This document shows, piece by piece, positions 27,167-36,102 of a DNA stretch of 64,000 nt. Within the stretch, counting starts at the first letter, position 1, and every line of letters begins with the position of its first letter. The notes beneath the pieces were generated by a model, which was not told the DNA's origin, made no database searches, and was given only the letters and a program-made list of their open reading frames with translations. Source of the DNA: Halanaerobium polyolivorans (GTDB lineage Bacteria; Bacillota; Halanaerobiia; Halanaerobiales; Halanaerobiaceae); contig NZ_JAJFAT010000010.1 in the NCBI RefSeq assembly GCF_020711195.1, positions 1 to 64,000 of the forward strand, given 5' to 3'. The position numbers were made by a program, and so were the translations under genes.

Positions 27167-27703
27167 TTATTTTTCATCTAAAAGATAGCCCTTGTTTCTT
27201 AATTCTTCCTTTATCTTATTTAATACTTCTTCATTTACCGCTTCAATTGTATGAATATGGACTCCATCTGTCAGTTCAGAAAGGAGTGCAGTTTTATTTT
27301 CCTGATAACTATCGATAAATTTCTCCACATCATCTCTGCTGGAGATAAGAAGATTACCACTTATCTCTCCATAAATCGGATGTTCAACCTTAACATCAAC
27401 AATCCGACCACCATAATTGACAACTGTCATCAACTCATCTTTTAAGCCATAACCATCATCATGTTTGGAAGCTATAGTTGTCTTAACGGTCTTAATCCCA
27501 AAATTATCTCTACAAAAATAGCCCTGAGAAGAAGCTACAATATTTTCTCCTTTTGCCCTTAAAAGAGCAACATCCTGAACTATAACCTGTCTGCTGACTC
27601 CAAGTTCTTCTGCAAGTTTGGAACCTATTACCGCCTGCTCTGAATTTCTTAAGATTTCTAAAAGTTTTTTTCTCCTTTCTTCAGCTTTAATTTTTATCAC
27701 CAC
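27167..27703 (-). CDS. niaR: Nicotinate-responsive transcriptional repressor NiaR (HTH plus 3H domain)
   Basis: A 178-residue regulator: winged helix-turn-helix (about 5-65, GSKLAEELGVSRQVIVQDVALLR) and a C-terminal 3H domain (about 75-175) with its conserved histidines in ASKHDDGYG, VEHPIYG and GVHIHTIE. NiaR (YrxA in Bacillus) represses NAD synthesis and niacin uptake genes when nicotinate is present. It lies just upstream of the nad operon on the same strand, with a likely operator between. The start is uncertain: GTG codons at 27703 and 27700 overlap the ribosome-binding site AAGGTGG, and a later ATT may be used instead. Confidence 0.92.
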   Translation of the reverse strand: MVIKIKAEERRKKLLEILRNSEQAVIGSKLAEELGVSRQVIVQDVALLRAKGENIVASSQGYFCRDNFGIKTVKTTIASKHDDGYGLKDELMTVVNYGGRIVDVKVEHPIYGEISGNLLISSRDDVEKFIDSYQENKTALLSELTDGVHIHTIEAVNEEVLNKIKEELRNKGYLLDEK

Positions 27704-27861
27704 CTTAATTAACTCTTGAAAATGAGTTATGTACTTATTTTATCAAAGTTTGCTCAATAATTAAAGTTATTTTTTTGCAGAAGCAGGATTTTGTAGTTTA
27801 ATATAGAATTAAATAATTAAGAGCATAAGTTAATAACTAAAATTTATAGGAGGATGATAAG

Positions 27862-28299
27862 ATGCCCGCAGTAAATTTTTCTGTAAGTGCAAATAGTGAA
27901 AATCCAACCAAAGTTGTTGTGGAAACACCGGGTGGTTTTAAGATCACTGTTGATGAACCGGAAAATCTTGGTGGAACAAATGATGGTCCAAACCCAGTCG
28001 AATATGTTTTAGCTGCCCTTGCTGGCTGCTTAAATGTAGTTGGTCATATGGTTGCTAAAGAAATGGGTATTGAGATGAGAGATCTTTCTTTTAAATTAAA
28101 TGGAGATCTCGATCCAGCTAAATTCACCGGTCAAAGTGAAGAAGGAAGAGCAGGTTATCAGGCAATCAATGTTGAAATAGAGGCTGATTGTGATGCTGAT
28201 GAAGAAACTCTGGCTAAATGGGTTGAAGCTGTAGAAGAAAGATGTCCGGTTAGTGATAATCTTGCTAATGAAACCCCTGTTAAGATTACTGTAAAATAA
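27862..28299 (+). CDS. OsmC/Ohr-family protein
   Basis: A 145-residue OsmC-fold protein with the two cysteines of the peroxide-reducing family, Cys56 in LAALAGCLN and Cys128 in ERCPVSDNL. Such proteins reduce organic hydroperoxides or act on related thiols using lipoyl or other dithiols. The sequence GGTNDGPNPVEYVLAALAGC is typical of the clostridial YhfA-like branch rather than true Ohr. It is a single plus-strand gene with TAGGAGG before the ATG and a terminator 30 bases after the stop, divergent from niaR. Confidence 0.9.
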   Translation: MPAVNFSVSANSENPTKVVVETPGGFKITVDEPENLGGTNDGPNPVEYVLAALAGCLNVVGHMVAKEMGIEMRDLSFKLNGDLDPAKFTGQSEEGRAGYQAINVEIEADCDADEETLAKWVEAVEERCPVSDNLANETPVKITVK

Positions 28300-28328
28300 T
28301 TTCTCTTTAAAAGAAAATAAAACTAAAC

Positions 28329-28370
28329 AACTCTGCAGATTGGCATTTTCGCTTTCTCTGCAGAGTTTTT
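28329..28370 (+). terminator. Intrinsic terminator after the OsmC gene
   Basis: AACTCTGCAG (28329-28338) pairs with CTGCAGAGTT (28358-28367), followed by T-run. The perfect stem is also T-rich on the opposite side only weakly, so it mainly serves the plus strand. Confidence 0.88.
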
Positions 28371-28390
28371 ATGTTCTATATTTAAAATTA

Positions 28391-28804
28391 TTAGTCATCA
28401 ATTAAAAGCCTTCCTCCACCAAGATAGCTTGCATTGGGAAAGAGCACCCTAACCTGATAGGGGAATTCTTCACCACTCATAGTATCCTGATAGGCTTTTT
28501 TCATAACTATTACCTGAAACTGAATCAGATGATTTTCTACATAATAGATCTTATCCTCACCTTCAGGTCCATACCAGACATCATCAATAGGCAGCTTTAA
28601 CTCAAAAGAACCATAATCATTGACAAAATTAATCCTCTTATCCTCAGTAATTTCTACATGCCAACCTGGCTCATTACCAACTGCTCTAAATTCTACCCCT
28701 CTCTCTTTAGCCCGCTGCCAGGGGTCAGAACTTTCTGCAGCTGTAACAAAGGAAAAAGAAATTAAAATCAGAGCTAAAGCTATAATCGATACAAGCTTTT
28801 TCAA
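28391..28804 (-). CDS. Secreted protein with GNEPGW motif (COG3650-like)
   Basis: A 137-residue protein with a clear signal peptide (MKKLVS, hydrophobic stretch, cleavage near VTAAES, residue about 23). The mature part has FRAVGNEPGWHVEI and a later DTMSGEEFPYQVRV segment, the pattern of a small domain seen in COG3650-type envelope proteins and next to META domains. The function of that domain is not known. No lipobox cysteine is present, so it is likely exported rather than a lipoprotein. It stands alone between the OsmC terminator and a methyltransferase gene. Confidence 0.75.
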   Translation of the reverse strand: MKKLVSIIALALILISFSFVTAAESSDPWQRAKERGVEFRAVGNEPGWHVEITEDKRINFVNDYGSFELKLPIDDVWYGPEGEDKIYYVENHLIQFQVIVMKKAYQDTMSGEEFPYQVRVLFPNASYLGGGRLLIDD

Positions 28805-28854
28805 AACTCAATCCCTCCTCTTTAATTAATGACTTGATTTAAACTACTAAATTG

Positions 28855-29496
28855 CTAAGCTGTTTTTCTAAATAGTATATATTTTTCTTGATCGCTAAAA
28901 ATAATTTCTAAATTATAATCCTCAATTAGTTTTTGAAAAGTTTTGAGATTATAAAAAACTATGTGAGTTGGATCCCAGCTATACCACCAATCAGCAAACT
29001 CTTCTGGCCCGGGGTGAAAAGAAGTCATTACAGCCAGATAGCCGCCAACTTTAAGCAGCTTATATAAAAAATCAATTTCTTTGCCGGGATCAGAAAAATG
29101 TTCGAAAACTTCGGTAGATGTAATTAAATCATATTTTTTTTCTTTAAAATCAAGCTCTGGATAAAAATATGGGTCATATTTATCGACCCTAAAGCCTTTT
29201 TCAGCTAAGAGATCAGCCAGCACAGGTCCTGGTCCACAGCCGAATTCTAAAACCTTTGCTTTTCCCTTAAGATAAGGATCAATCACCTTTTTTATAAAGT
29301 CTTCAAACATCTCAACATAACCTTCGTTTTGATGACTATTATCATGGTCGAGATACCTTTCTTTCTCTTCTTCTGCAGCGGGAATCTTTTCTCTATCAAC
29401 AAAAATAAGCTCACAGTTTTTACAAAAATAATAGTTATTTTTTAAATTTAAAACTTCAAGTTTTTCACTCTTACAAAGTATACACTCCACTATCAA
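28855..29496 (-). CDS. Zinc-ribbon class I SAM-dependent methyltransferase
   Basis: A 213-residue protein. The N-terminal knuckle has CILC (about 5-8) and CKNC (about 25-28), a zinc ribbon. The methyltransferase domain begins at about residue 80 with VLEFGCGPGPVLADLL (motif I), followed by STEVFEHFSDP (motif for SAM-dependent class I enzymes) and LKVGGYLAVMT. Substrate is unknown; the ribbon plus DWWYSWDPTHIVFYNLKTF tail resembles methyltransferases annotated as glycan or small-molecule modifiers. It may be independent of alr-ald upstream. Confidence 0.82.
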   Translation of the reverse strand: MIVECILCKSEKLEVLNLKNNYYFCKNCELIFVDREKIPAAEEEKERYLDHDNSHQNEGYVEMFEDFIKKVIDPYLKGKAKVLEFGCGPGPVLADLLAEKGFRVDKYDPYFYPELDFKEKKYDLITSTEVFEHFSDPGKEIDFLYKLLKVGGYLAVMTSFHPGPEEFADWWYSWDPTHIVFYNLKTFQKLIEDYNLEIIFSDQEKYILFRKTA

Positions 29497-29575
29497 TACT
29501 CCTTTTTCTACCCTTTTTATTATTATATTATAATAAGCTCTTGCTGTAAATCAATATCTGCTTTTTACAGCCTGC

Positions 29576-30709
29576 TTAAAGATAAATTCTAGCAACCCTT
29601 TTGCTGATCCTGGAAACTATCTCATAATTGATCGTAGCTGCCAGTTCAGCTAGCTGATCAGCAGTAATAATTGAATCATTTTGCCTACCGATCAAAACTA
29701 CTTCTTCACCTAGCTCTACTCCCTCGATTCCACTTACATCGACCATAAATTGATCCATACAAATTCTACCTCTGATCGGTGCTCTTTTAGCTTTAATTAA
29801 AACACTGGCCTTATTCCCCAAAATTCTTGCATAACCATCAGCATAACCTAAGGGCAGGGTAGCAATTTTTTCTTTTTGGGGAGTAATATAATCCGAACCA
29901 TAACTGACTCCCTCACCTGCAGGAACATCTTTTAAGCGAACTATCCTGCACTTCCAAGTTAAAACTGGCTTCAAATTGAAATTATTTTTTAAATCTGGAG
30001 ATGGCTTTAAACCATAGATCATGATCCCTACTCTTACCATATCCAGGGCAAATTCGGGAAAATCAATCACAGCAGCACTGTTAGCACAGTGCTTAATTGG
30101 AATTTCAATCTCTTCTTTTTTCAATTCTTCTAATAAATTATTGAAGCGCTCCCACTGGATTAAGGTATATTCTTTTTCAAGTTCATCTGCCCTGGCAAAA
30201 TGGGTCATAATTCCCTCTATTTCAAGATTAGGCAGCTTATTAATTTTTTTAAGCAGTGCTAATGCCTTTTTATAATTTACTCCAACTCTATTCATACCTG
30301 TATCTACATTAAGATGAATTTTTTTCTTCAGTTTATAGGCAGCACACAAGTTGTTTAGTCTCTCTGCTGTCTTAAATTTAGAAATTGTGGGAATCAAATC
30401 ATATTTTACTAAATCAATTAGCTGCTCAGCTAACAATTCACCCAGGACCTCAATTGGAGCTGTAATTCCTGCTTCTCTTAATTCTATCCCTTCTTCTGGA
30501 ATAGCCACCGCCAACCTATTAGCTCCTGCTTCCAGAGCAGCTTGAGAAATCGCCACAGCACCATGGCCATAGGCATCTGCTTTAACAACTGCTGTAAAAA
30601 TTGTCTCTGCACTTAAATTCTTTTTTATTTCTTTAATATTAAATTTTAGATTATTTAAATCTATTTCCAACCAAACCGGTCTTTTAGATTTTTTAAACTC
30701 TTTTATCAT
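29576..30709 (-). CDS. alr: Alanine racemase
   Basis: A 377-residue PLP enzyme that interconverts L- and D-alanine for peptidoglycan. The N-terminal barrel has AVVKADAYGHGA with the PLP lysine at 43; the C-terminal beta domain has GEGVSYGSDY with the catalytic tyrosine and RGRICMDQFMVDVS. Length is normal. It follows ald by 39 bases on the same strand, an arrangement that links alanine supply and racemisation. No start ambiguity was seen. Confidence 0.97.
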   Translation of the reverse strand: MIKEFKKSKRPVWLEIDLNNLKFNIKEIKKNLSAETIFTAVVKADAYGHGAVAISQAALEAGANRLAVAIPEEGIELREAGITAPIEVLGELLAEQLIDLVKYDLIPTISKFKTAERLNNLCAAYKLKKKIHLNVDTGMNRVGVNYKKALALLKKINKLPNLEIEGIMTHFARADELEKEYTLIQWERFNNLLEELKKEEIEIPIKHCANSAAVIDFPEFALDMVRVGIMIYGLKPSPDLKNNFNLKPVLTWKCRIVRLKDVPAGEGVSYGSDYITPQKEKIATLPLGYADGYARILGNKASVLIKAKRAPIRGRICMDQFMVDVSGIEGVELGEEVVLIGRQNDSIITADQLAELAATINYEIVSRISKRVARIYL

Positions 30710-30748
30710 TTGCTAACCCCTTATTCACTAATTCTTTAAAATAGCTAA

Positions 30749-31873
30749 TTATAGATTGTCCCTGAGAAGATATTCTGGATCATAATATTTATAATCTAAA
30801 TCATCTGCTACTGCCTGATAACATACTTTGCCTGAATAAGTATTTAAACCTTTTAATAATGCAGGATCATTTAAAAGAGCCTTTTTGTAACCCTGATTGG
30901 CAATTTCTAAGGCATATTTTATTGTTACATTAGTTAATGCATAGGTTGAAGTTCTGGCAACTGCTCCCGGCATATTAGCAACAGAATAGTGAACAACCCC
31001 ATGTTTGATAAAGGTTGGATTATCATGAGTTGTTGGATAGGTTGTTTCTATACAACCACCCTGGTCAACAGCAACATCAACAATAACCGCTCCCTTGATC
31101 ATATCTTTTACCATCTCTTCTGTAACTAGTTTAGGAGATTTAGCTCCAGGAATTAAAACTGCCCCAATAACAAGGTCAGCAGCACAAACCTCCTCATAAA
31201 TATTATATTTATTGGACATTCTTGTTTTGACAGCTGATTGGAAGATGTCATCTAAATATCTCATCTGATCTGGATCAATATCCAAAATGGTTACATCAGC
31301 CCCTAAGCCCCTTGCCATTTTAGCAGCATTAAGACCTACGGTACCTCCTCCAATGATAACAACTTTAGCAGGCAGCACTCCAGGCACACCACCCAGCAGT
31401 ACTCCTCTACCTCCCTGGGGACTTTCTAGAAATTTGGCTCCAGCCTGCACAGCCAATCTGCCGGCAACCTCACTCATCGGTGTTAATAGTGGTAGTGAAC
31501 CATCTTCTTTTTCCACGGTTTCATAGGCAATAGCAGTAATTTTTTTATCAATTAAAGCTTGGGTTAATTCTTTTTCTGCAGCCAGGTGAAGATATGTATA
31601 AAGCAGCTGGCCTGATTTGAATAAATCATATTCTTCTTTAAGAGGCTCTTTAACCTTCATTATCATATCTGCCTTTTGAAAAAGTTTTTCCTTATCTGCC
31701 TCTATTTCTGCCCCTGCCTGAAGATACTCTTGATCTTTAAAACCACTGCCCAGACCTGCACCTTTTTCGATTATAATCTGATGGCCATGATTAGTTAATT
31801 TTTCCACACCTGCTGGAGCTGCTGCTACTCGATTCTCATTGTTCTTTATTTCTCCTGGAACTCCTATAATCAT
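30749..31873 (-). CDS. ald: Alanine dehydrogenase
   Basis: A 374-residue NAD-dependent enzyme interconverting L-alanine with pyruvate and ammonia. The start [20 protein letters not shown] is typical; [21 protein letters not shown] with the substrate histidine, and [22 protein letters not shown] (Rossmann glycines, about 170-190) are intact. With alr behind it the unit could convert pyruvate to alanine (a fermentation end product in many Halanaerobiales) or use alanine. GGAGGAATT precedes the ATG. Saccharopine dehydrogenase-type relatives are less likely. Confidence 0.97.
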   Translation of the reverse strand: MIIGVPGEIKNNENRVAAAPAGVEKLTNHGHQIIIEKGAGLGSGFKDQEYLQAGAEIEADKEKLFQKADMIMKVKEPLKEEYDLFKSGQLLYTYLHLAAEKELTQALIDKKITAIAYETVEKEDGSLPLLTPMSEVAGRLAVQAGAKFLESPQGGRGVLLGGVPGVLPAKVVIIGGGTVGLNAAKMARGLGADVTILDIDPDQMRYLDDIFQSAVKTRMSNKYNIYEEVCAADLVIGAVLIPGAKSPKLVTEEMVKDMIKGAVIVDVAVDQGGCIETTYPTTHDNPTFIKHGVVHYSVANMPGAVARTSTYALTNVTIKYALEIANQGYKKALLNDPALLKGLNTYSGKVCYQAVADDLDYKYYDPEYLLRDNL

Positions 31874-32032
31874 TGTAATTCCTCCACTTAATTTATTTAA
31901 AAGTTAAAACAAGATAAACTTAATTAATATTAAATTTATTTTAAAAGCTGATTAAAAATATTAATTTAATAGTATCACAGCTTTAGCGATAATTAAACAC
32001 TTTTAAAATTATAAATGCTTTAAATCAATTAA

Positions 32033-32054
32033 GGCTCCCAAAAAACTGGGAGCC
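32033..32054 (-). terminator. Terminator ending the tmk-rlmH operon
   Basis: GGCTCCCA (32033-32040) and TGGGAGCC (32047-32054) form a perfect 8-bp stem with a 6-base loop, about 50 bases after rlmH. On the minus strand the following TTAATT is only moderately T-rich. Confidence 0.75.
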
Positions 32055-32102
32055 TCTTAGCTTCTAAATTAATAAAATATTATTTGTAAAATTATATTCA
32101 AA

Positions 32103-32582
32103 TTATAAATGATAGGGCTCATTATTATTTATCTTAAAGGCCCGATAAATCTGTTCTAATAAAATCAAGCGAATCATCTGGTGGGTAAAGGTCATATGAG
32201 ATAAAGATAACCTGTAATCTGCTTCTTCTAAAAGAAAATCACTTAAACCAGTAGCTCCCCCAATTAAAAAAGTAAATGAGCTATAACCTCTAAGTTTGAG
32301 GTTATTGATTGATTTAGCAAAACCTTTAGAAGTCATTGGTTTCCCCTTAACATCAAGGGCAAAAACATAAGATCTAGCTTCAATCTTCTTTAAAATTCTT
32401 TCCCCTTCAAGAGCCTGTAGATTTTCTATATCCTTTGCAGATGGATTTTTAGGCAGCTTTTCTGCCTCTACTTCAATAATATTTAAATCACAGTAGTGGC
32501 TCAATCTTGTTTTGAATTCTATTAAGGCAGCTTCCAAAAAATCAGAACTCAGCTTTCCGACAGCAATTATATTGATCTTCAT
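32103..32582 (-). CDS. rlmH: 23S rRNA (pseudouridine1915-N3)-methyltransferase
   Basis: A 159-residue SPOUT-class methyltransferase acting on 23S rRNA position 1915 in assembled ribosomes. The knot region has YVFALDVKGKPMTSKGFA, FLIGGATGLS (SAM-binding glycines) and the C-terminal LSHMTFTHQMIRLILLEQIYRAFKI signature; it ends in PYHL. The start ATG overlaps the walJ stop by four bases. It is the last gene of the long tmk operon. Confidence 0.97.
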   Translation of the reverse strand: MKINIIAVGKLSSDFLEAALIEFKTRLSHYCDLNIIEVEAEKLPKNPSAKDIENLQALEGERILKKIEARSYVFALDVKGKPMTSKGFAKSINNLKLRGYSSFTFLIGGATGLSDFLLEEADYRLSLSHMTFTHQMIRLILLEQIYRAFKINNNEPYHL

Positions 32583-33418
32583 CTTTGCAAACCACCAGTG
32601 CTTTTCTTTTTAACTGCTTTACAATCTTTGTCCAATCTGAAGAGAGGAGTGGTTTTATCCTGAGCAGCACAGCCCATTCTTAAATCTTTATCTACTTCAA
32701 AACCGGCCTCTCTAAGCACATTATTAACTGTTATATAGGCAACCTTAGGATTATTATTTTCCTTGCTCAGGTGAGCTAAAATGACAGTAGGGAAATTATC
32801 TTCAAGCAGCTCAGGTAATAATTCTGCAGCAGCATCATTAGAAAGATGACCATCATCACTTTTGATCCTATTTTTTAAAAAATAGGGATAACTACCTGTC
32901 ATCAGCATCTCTAAATCATGATTTGATTCAAGTATAAAAAGGTCAGCTCCCTTTAGTTTGCTTGCTGTTTTTGCTGCTAAAACACCCGTATCTGTTGCCA
33001 ATACTATTTTCTTATCAGCTGCACGACAGATATAACCTACCGGATCTTCTGCATCATGGGAGATTTGATAAGGGATAAAACCCAGATCTCCGATCATAAA
33101 ATCTCCTTTAAAAACCTGTCTGTTCTGCTTTTTTATTTTACCCAGCTTTTTTTCTGCTGCTGTCCAGGTTCCCTGATTAGCAAAAATGGGAATATTATAG
33201 CGGCGAGATAAAACACCTACCCCTTTAATATGATCATTATGTTCATGAGTTATTAATAAAGCATCTATTGAAGAGGGATCAATCCCTAAGGATTTCATCC
33301 TTCTTTCCAGTTCTTTACCACTTAAACCGGCATCAATCAAGACCGAAAAATTACCGGCTCTTATATATGTTGAATTACCATCACTGCCGCTTGCTAAAAC
33401 TGCTGTTTCTACCCTCAA
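32579..33418 (-). CDS. walJ: Metallo-beta-lactamase fold hydrolase, WalJ/YycJ type
   Basis: A 279-residue MBL-fold protein with the metal motif THEHNDH (His58, His60, Asp62, His63) and further ligands in DTGVLAA and AHLSKENN. VLASGSDGNSTYI at the N terminus is characteristic of the YycJ/WalJ group, double-strand DNA exonuclease-like proteins linked to walRK in Bacillus. Here walRK is not adjacent, but rlmH is, as in Bacillus. It lies two bases after rex. Enzymatic role is inferred from the family. Confidence 0.9.
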   Translation of the reverse strand: MRVETAVLASGSDGNSTYIRAGNFSVLIDAGLSGKELERRMKSLGIDPSSIDALLITHEHNDHIKGVGVLSRRYNIPIFANQGTWTAAEKKLGKIKKQNRQVFKGDFMIGDLGFIPYQISHDAEDPVGYICRAADKKIVLATDTGVLAAKTASKLKGADLFILESNHDLEMLMTGSYPYFLKNRIKSDDGHLSNDAAAELLPELLEDNFPTVILAHLSKENNNPKVAYITVNNVLREAGFEVDKDLRMGCAAQDKTTPLFRLDKDCKAVKKKSTGGLQR

Positions 33419-33421
33419 AGT

Positions 33422-34069
33422 TTACACATCCGTTTCTTCCTGCCAGCTTAAATGATAAATTAAAGAAACTATTCCAACTGCCAGATCTTCGTTTTTAACT
33501 GAGACATCTTCTGGAACATAAAGTCTGGTTGGAGCAAAATTCCAAATTGCTTTTATTCCAGCCTCTATCATCTGATCTGCTACTGCCTGAGCCGCCTCAG
33601 CAGGGACAGAGATTATGCCCAGTTTTATCTCATTTTTCATTACCTTTTGGCTCATTTCCTGGACACTTTTAACTTCACGCTCATTGATTAGATTACCTAT
33701 TTTATCGAGATCATTATCAAAAACACAGGTGATTTCAAGACCCATCATCTCAAAACTACCATAATTAACTAAAGCCCTGCCTAAGTTTCCAGCTCCAACT
33801 AAAGCTGCAGGCCAGGTGCGGTTTACCCCCAATATCTTCCCTACCGAACGTTTTAATTCATTGACATTATAACCTACACCTCTTCTACCAAATTCTCCGT
33901 AATAGGAGAGATCTTTACGAACTTGAGTTGAAGGGATATCAAGTTTACCCCCTAAATCCTTAGATGAAACAACCTCTACATCTTCAAAGGTAGCCATCTT
34001 ATCAAGACATCTGTAGTAGAGGGGGAGCCTTTCTATAGTGGCCTTAGGTATTTTTTCTCTATCTTTCAC
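33422..34069 (-). CDS. rex: Redox-sensing transcriptional repressor Rex
   Basis: A 215-residue regulator: winged helix (about 5-75, KDLGGKLDIPSTQVRKDLSYYGEFGRRGVGYNV) and Rossmann NAD(H)-binding domain with VGAGNLGRAL (about 92-101). Rex binds operators when NAD+/NADH is high and releases them as NADH rises, controlling fermentation and energy genes. It is the third gene from the end of the tmk operon, after metG. A perfect palindrome at the operon's promoter (40891-40909) could be its site, but does not match the usual 18-bp form exactly. Confidence 0.96.
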   Translation of the reverse strand: MKDREKIPKATIERLPLYYRCLDKMATFEDVEVVSSKDLGGKLDIPSTQVRKDLSYYGEFGRRGVGYNVNELKRSVGKILGVNRTWPAALVGAGNLGRALVNYGSFEMMGLEITCVFDNDLDKIGNLINEREVKSVQEMSQKVMKNEIKLGIISVPAEAAQAVADQMIEAGIKAIWNFAPTRLYVPEDVSVKNEDLAVGIVSLIYHLSWQEETDV

Positions 34070-34116
34070 TTTGGATTCCTCCCTTTAGAATAGTTATTAA
34101 ATTGATTATTAAAATA

Positions 34117-36072
34117 TTATTTTACCTGACTACCATTAGCGATCTCATCACTAAGTGCAGATAAAACCATCTTACCATCTGGATCACTTGCTGCCAGAAT
34201 CATTCCTTCTGATTTAACACCAAAAATAGTTGCGGGCTCAAGATTTGCTACAACCATGATTTGTTCACCAATTAGATCTTCAGCACTGAAATGTTCTGCT
34301 ATACCAGCTACCAGCTGTCTTTTTTCTAAACCAATATCAACTATCAATTTAAGTAGTTTATCACTACCTTCAATTTTTTCTGCTTCTAATATCTCTGCCA
34401 CTCTGATATCAGCATTCATGAACTCCTCAAAGGTGATCCTATCTTTTATTTCAGCTAAGTCCAAGTTATTAACCTCCTCAGATTTTTGCTTTTCTTCTTT
34501 TCTGGCCTCAACTTTCTCGTAATATTCTTCTAAATCTATTCTCGGGAAAATAGCATCTCCATTAACAATTTTGATACCAGATTTTAAGCCACCCCATTTA
34601 AGAGCTTCCCAATCGGCATTTTTGATTTCAGCTAAATGACCGATCTGTTCACCAATTTTAAGTGGTGTTTCTGTTAAAAATGGTTTTAACATAATAGCAA
34701 TTATTCTTAAAGATTCCAGCAAATTGTAAAGGACTGTACCCAGTCTTGATTTATTGCTTTCATCTCTACCCAGTATCCAGGGTGTAGTCTGGTCAATATA
34801 TTTATTTGTTCTCCTGACTAAATCCCAGATTCTCTCCAGAGCTACCGTATATTTTAATTCTTCCATCTCTTTTTCAACTTCAAGCTTTGTTTTAGCAGCT
34901 AAATCTATCAATTCTTGATCAACCGCTTCTTTTTCTCCTACAACAGGAATATTACTATCAAAATACTGTTCAACCATAGATACTGTTCTATTCAGCAGAT
35001 TACCAAGATCATTTGCCAGATCAGAATTGATTCTCTGAATTAAAGCTTCTGTAGAATAAGTACCATCAGTACCAAAAGCAACCTCCCGCAGCAGATAATA
35101 GCGGATAGCATCTTTACCAAAATCATTCACTAAAACAACAGGATCTACAACATTTCCTTTTGATTTAGACATTTTGCCTGATTTACTTAAAAGCCAACCA
35201 TGACCAAAAACCTGTTTAGGCAGCTCCAAATCCAGGGCCATCAAAATAATCGGCCAGATCACGGTGTGAAAACGCAAAATATCCTTACCAACAAGATGCA
35301 GATCAGCAGGCCAATAATGCTCAAATTTTTCTTGATCTGTTTGATAACCAATAGCTGTAATATAGTTGCTTAGGGCATCTATCCAAACATAAATAACATG
35401 GTCCTCATCGATCGGAACCGGGATTCCCCAATCAAAGGTTGTTCTAGAAACACTGAGATCATCAAGCCCATTTTCTATAAAGCTGATCATCTCATTTCTT
35501 CTGCTTTCAGGTTCAATAAATTGTGGATGTTCTTTTATATGTTCAAGCAGTCGATCTGCATATTTGCTCATTTTAAAGAAATAGCTCTGTTCTTCTACCC
35601 ATTCTACCGGACGATGACAGTCAGGACAGACCTTTTCTCCTTCATCTTCTTCTAGCTGTCTTTCAGACCAGAATGATTCACAGGGAGTACAGTACCAGCC
35701 TTCATATTTACCTTTGTAAATATCACCTTTATCATAAAGTTTTTCGAAAATTTTCTGCACAACTTTTTCGTGACGCTCTTCGGTTGTTCTAATAAAATAA
35801 TCATAATCTATATCTAATAGCTTCCAGAGTTCTTTAAAACTTGCTACTATTTCATCTACATATTTTTTGGTGTCTTTACCTTCTGCTGCTGCTTTACGTT
35901 CAATTTTCTGCCCGTGTTCATCAGAACCAGTTAAAAACATGGTATCATAACCATGCATCTTCTTATAGCGGGCTATTGTATCAGCGGCAACTGTAGTATA
36001 GGCATGACCAATATGTAGTTTATCACTTGGATAGTAAATGGGTGTTGTTACATAATATGTATCTTTACTCAA
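34117..36072 (-). CDS. metG: Methionine--tRNA ligase with C-terminal tRNA-binding domain
   Basis: A 651-residue class I synthetase. HIGH at 20-23, zinc ligands Cys128, Cys131, Cys149, Cys152 and KMSKS at 300-304 are intact. The C-terminal 110 residues (about 540-651) are a tRNA-binding OB domain (FMNADIRVAEILEAEKIEGSDKLLKL), so the protein probably dimerises. No T-box leader is in the 30-base gap from rsmI. The downstream gene is rex. Confidence 0.97.
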   Translation of the reverse strand: MSKDTYYVTTPIYYPSDKLHIGHAYTTVAADTIARYKKMHGYDTMFLTGSDEHGQKIERKAAAEGKDTKKYVDEIVASFKELWKLLDIDYDYFIRTTEERHEKVVQKIFEKLYDKGDIYKGKYEGWYCTPCESFWSERQLEEDEGEKVCPDCHRPVEWVEEQSYFFKMSKYADRLLEHIKEHPQFIEPESRRNEMISFIENGLDDLSVSRTTFDWGIPVPIDEDHVIYVWIDALSNYITAIGYQTDQEKFEHYWPADLHLVGKDILRFHTVIWPIILMALDLELPKQVFGHGWLLSKSGKMSKSKGNVVDPVVLVNDFGKDAIRYYLLREVAFGTDGTYSTEALIQRINSDLANDLGNLLNRTVSMVEQYFDSNIPVVGEKEAVDQELIDLAAKTKLEVEKEMEELKYTVALERIWDLVRRTNKYIDQTTPWILGRDESNKSRLGTVLYNLLESLRIIAIMLKPFLTETPLKIGEQIGHLAEIKNADWEALKWGGLKSGIKIVNGDAIFPRIDLEEYYEKVEARKEEKQKSEEVNNLDLAEIKDRITFEEFMNADIRVAEILEAEKIEGSDKLLKLIVDIGLEKRQLVAGIAEHFSAEDLIGEQIMVVANLEPATIFGVKSEGMILAASDPDGKMVLSALSDEIANGSQVK

Positions 36073-36102
36073 ATTTTATCATCCTCTCTCTAATATTAAC
36101 TG

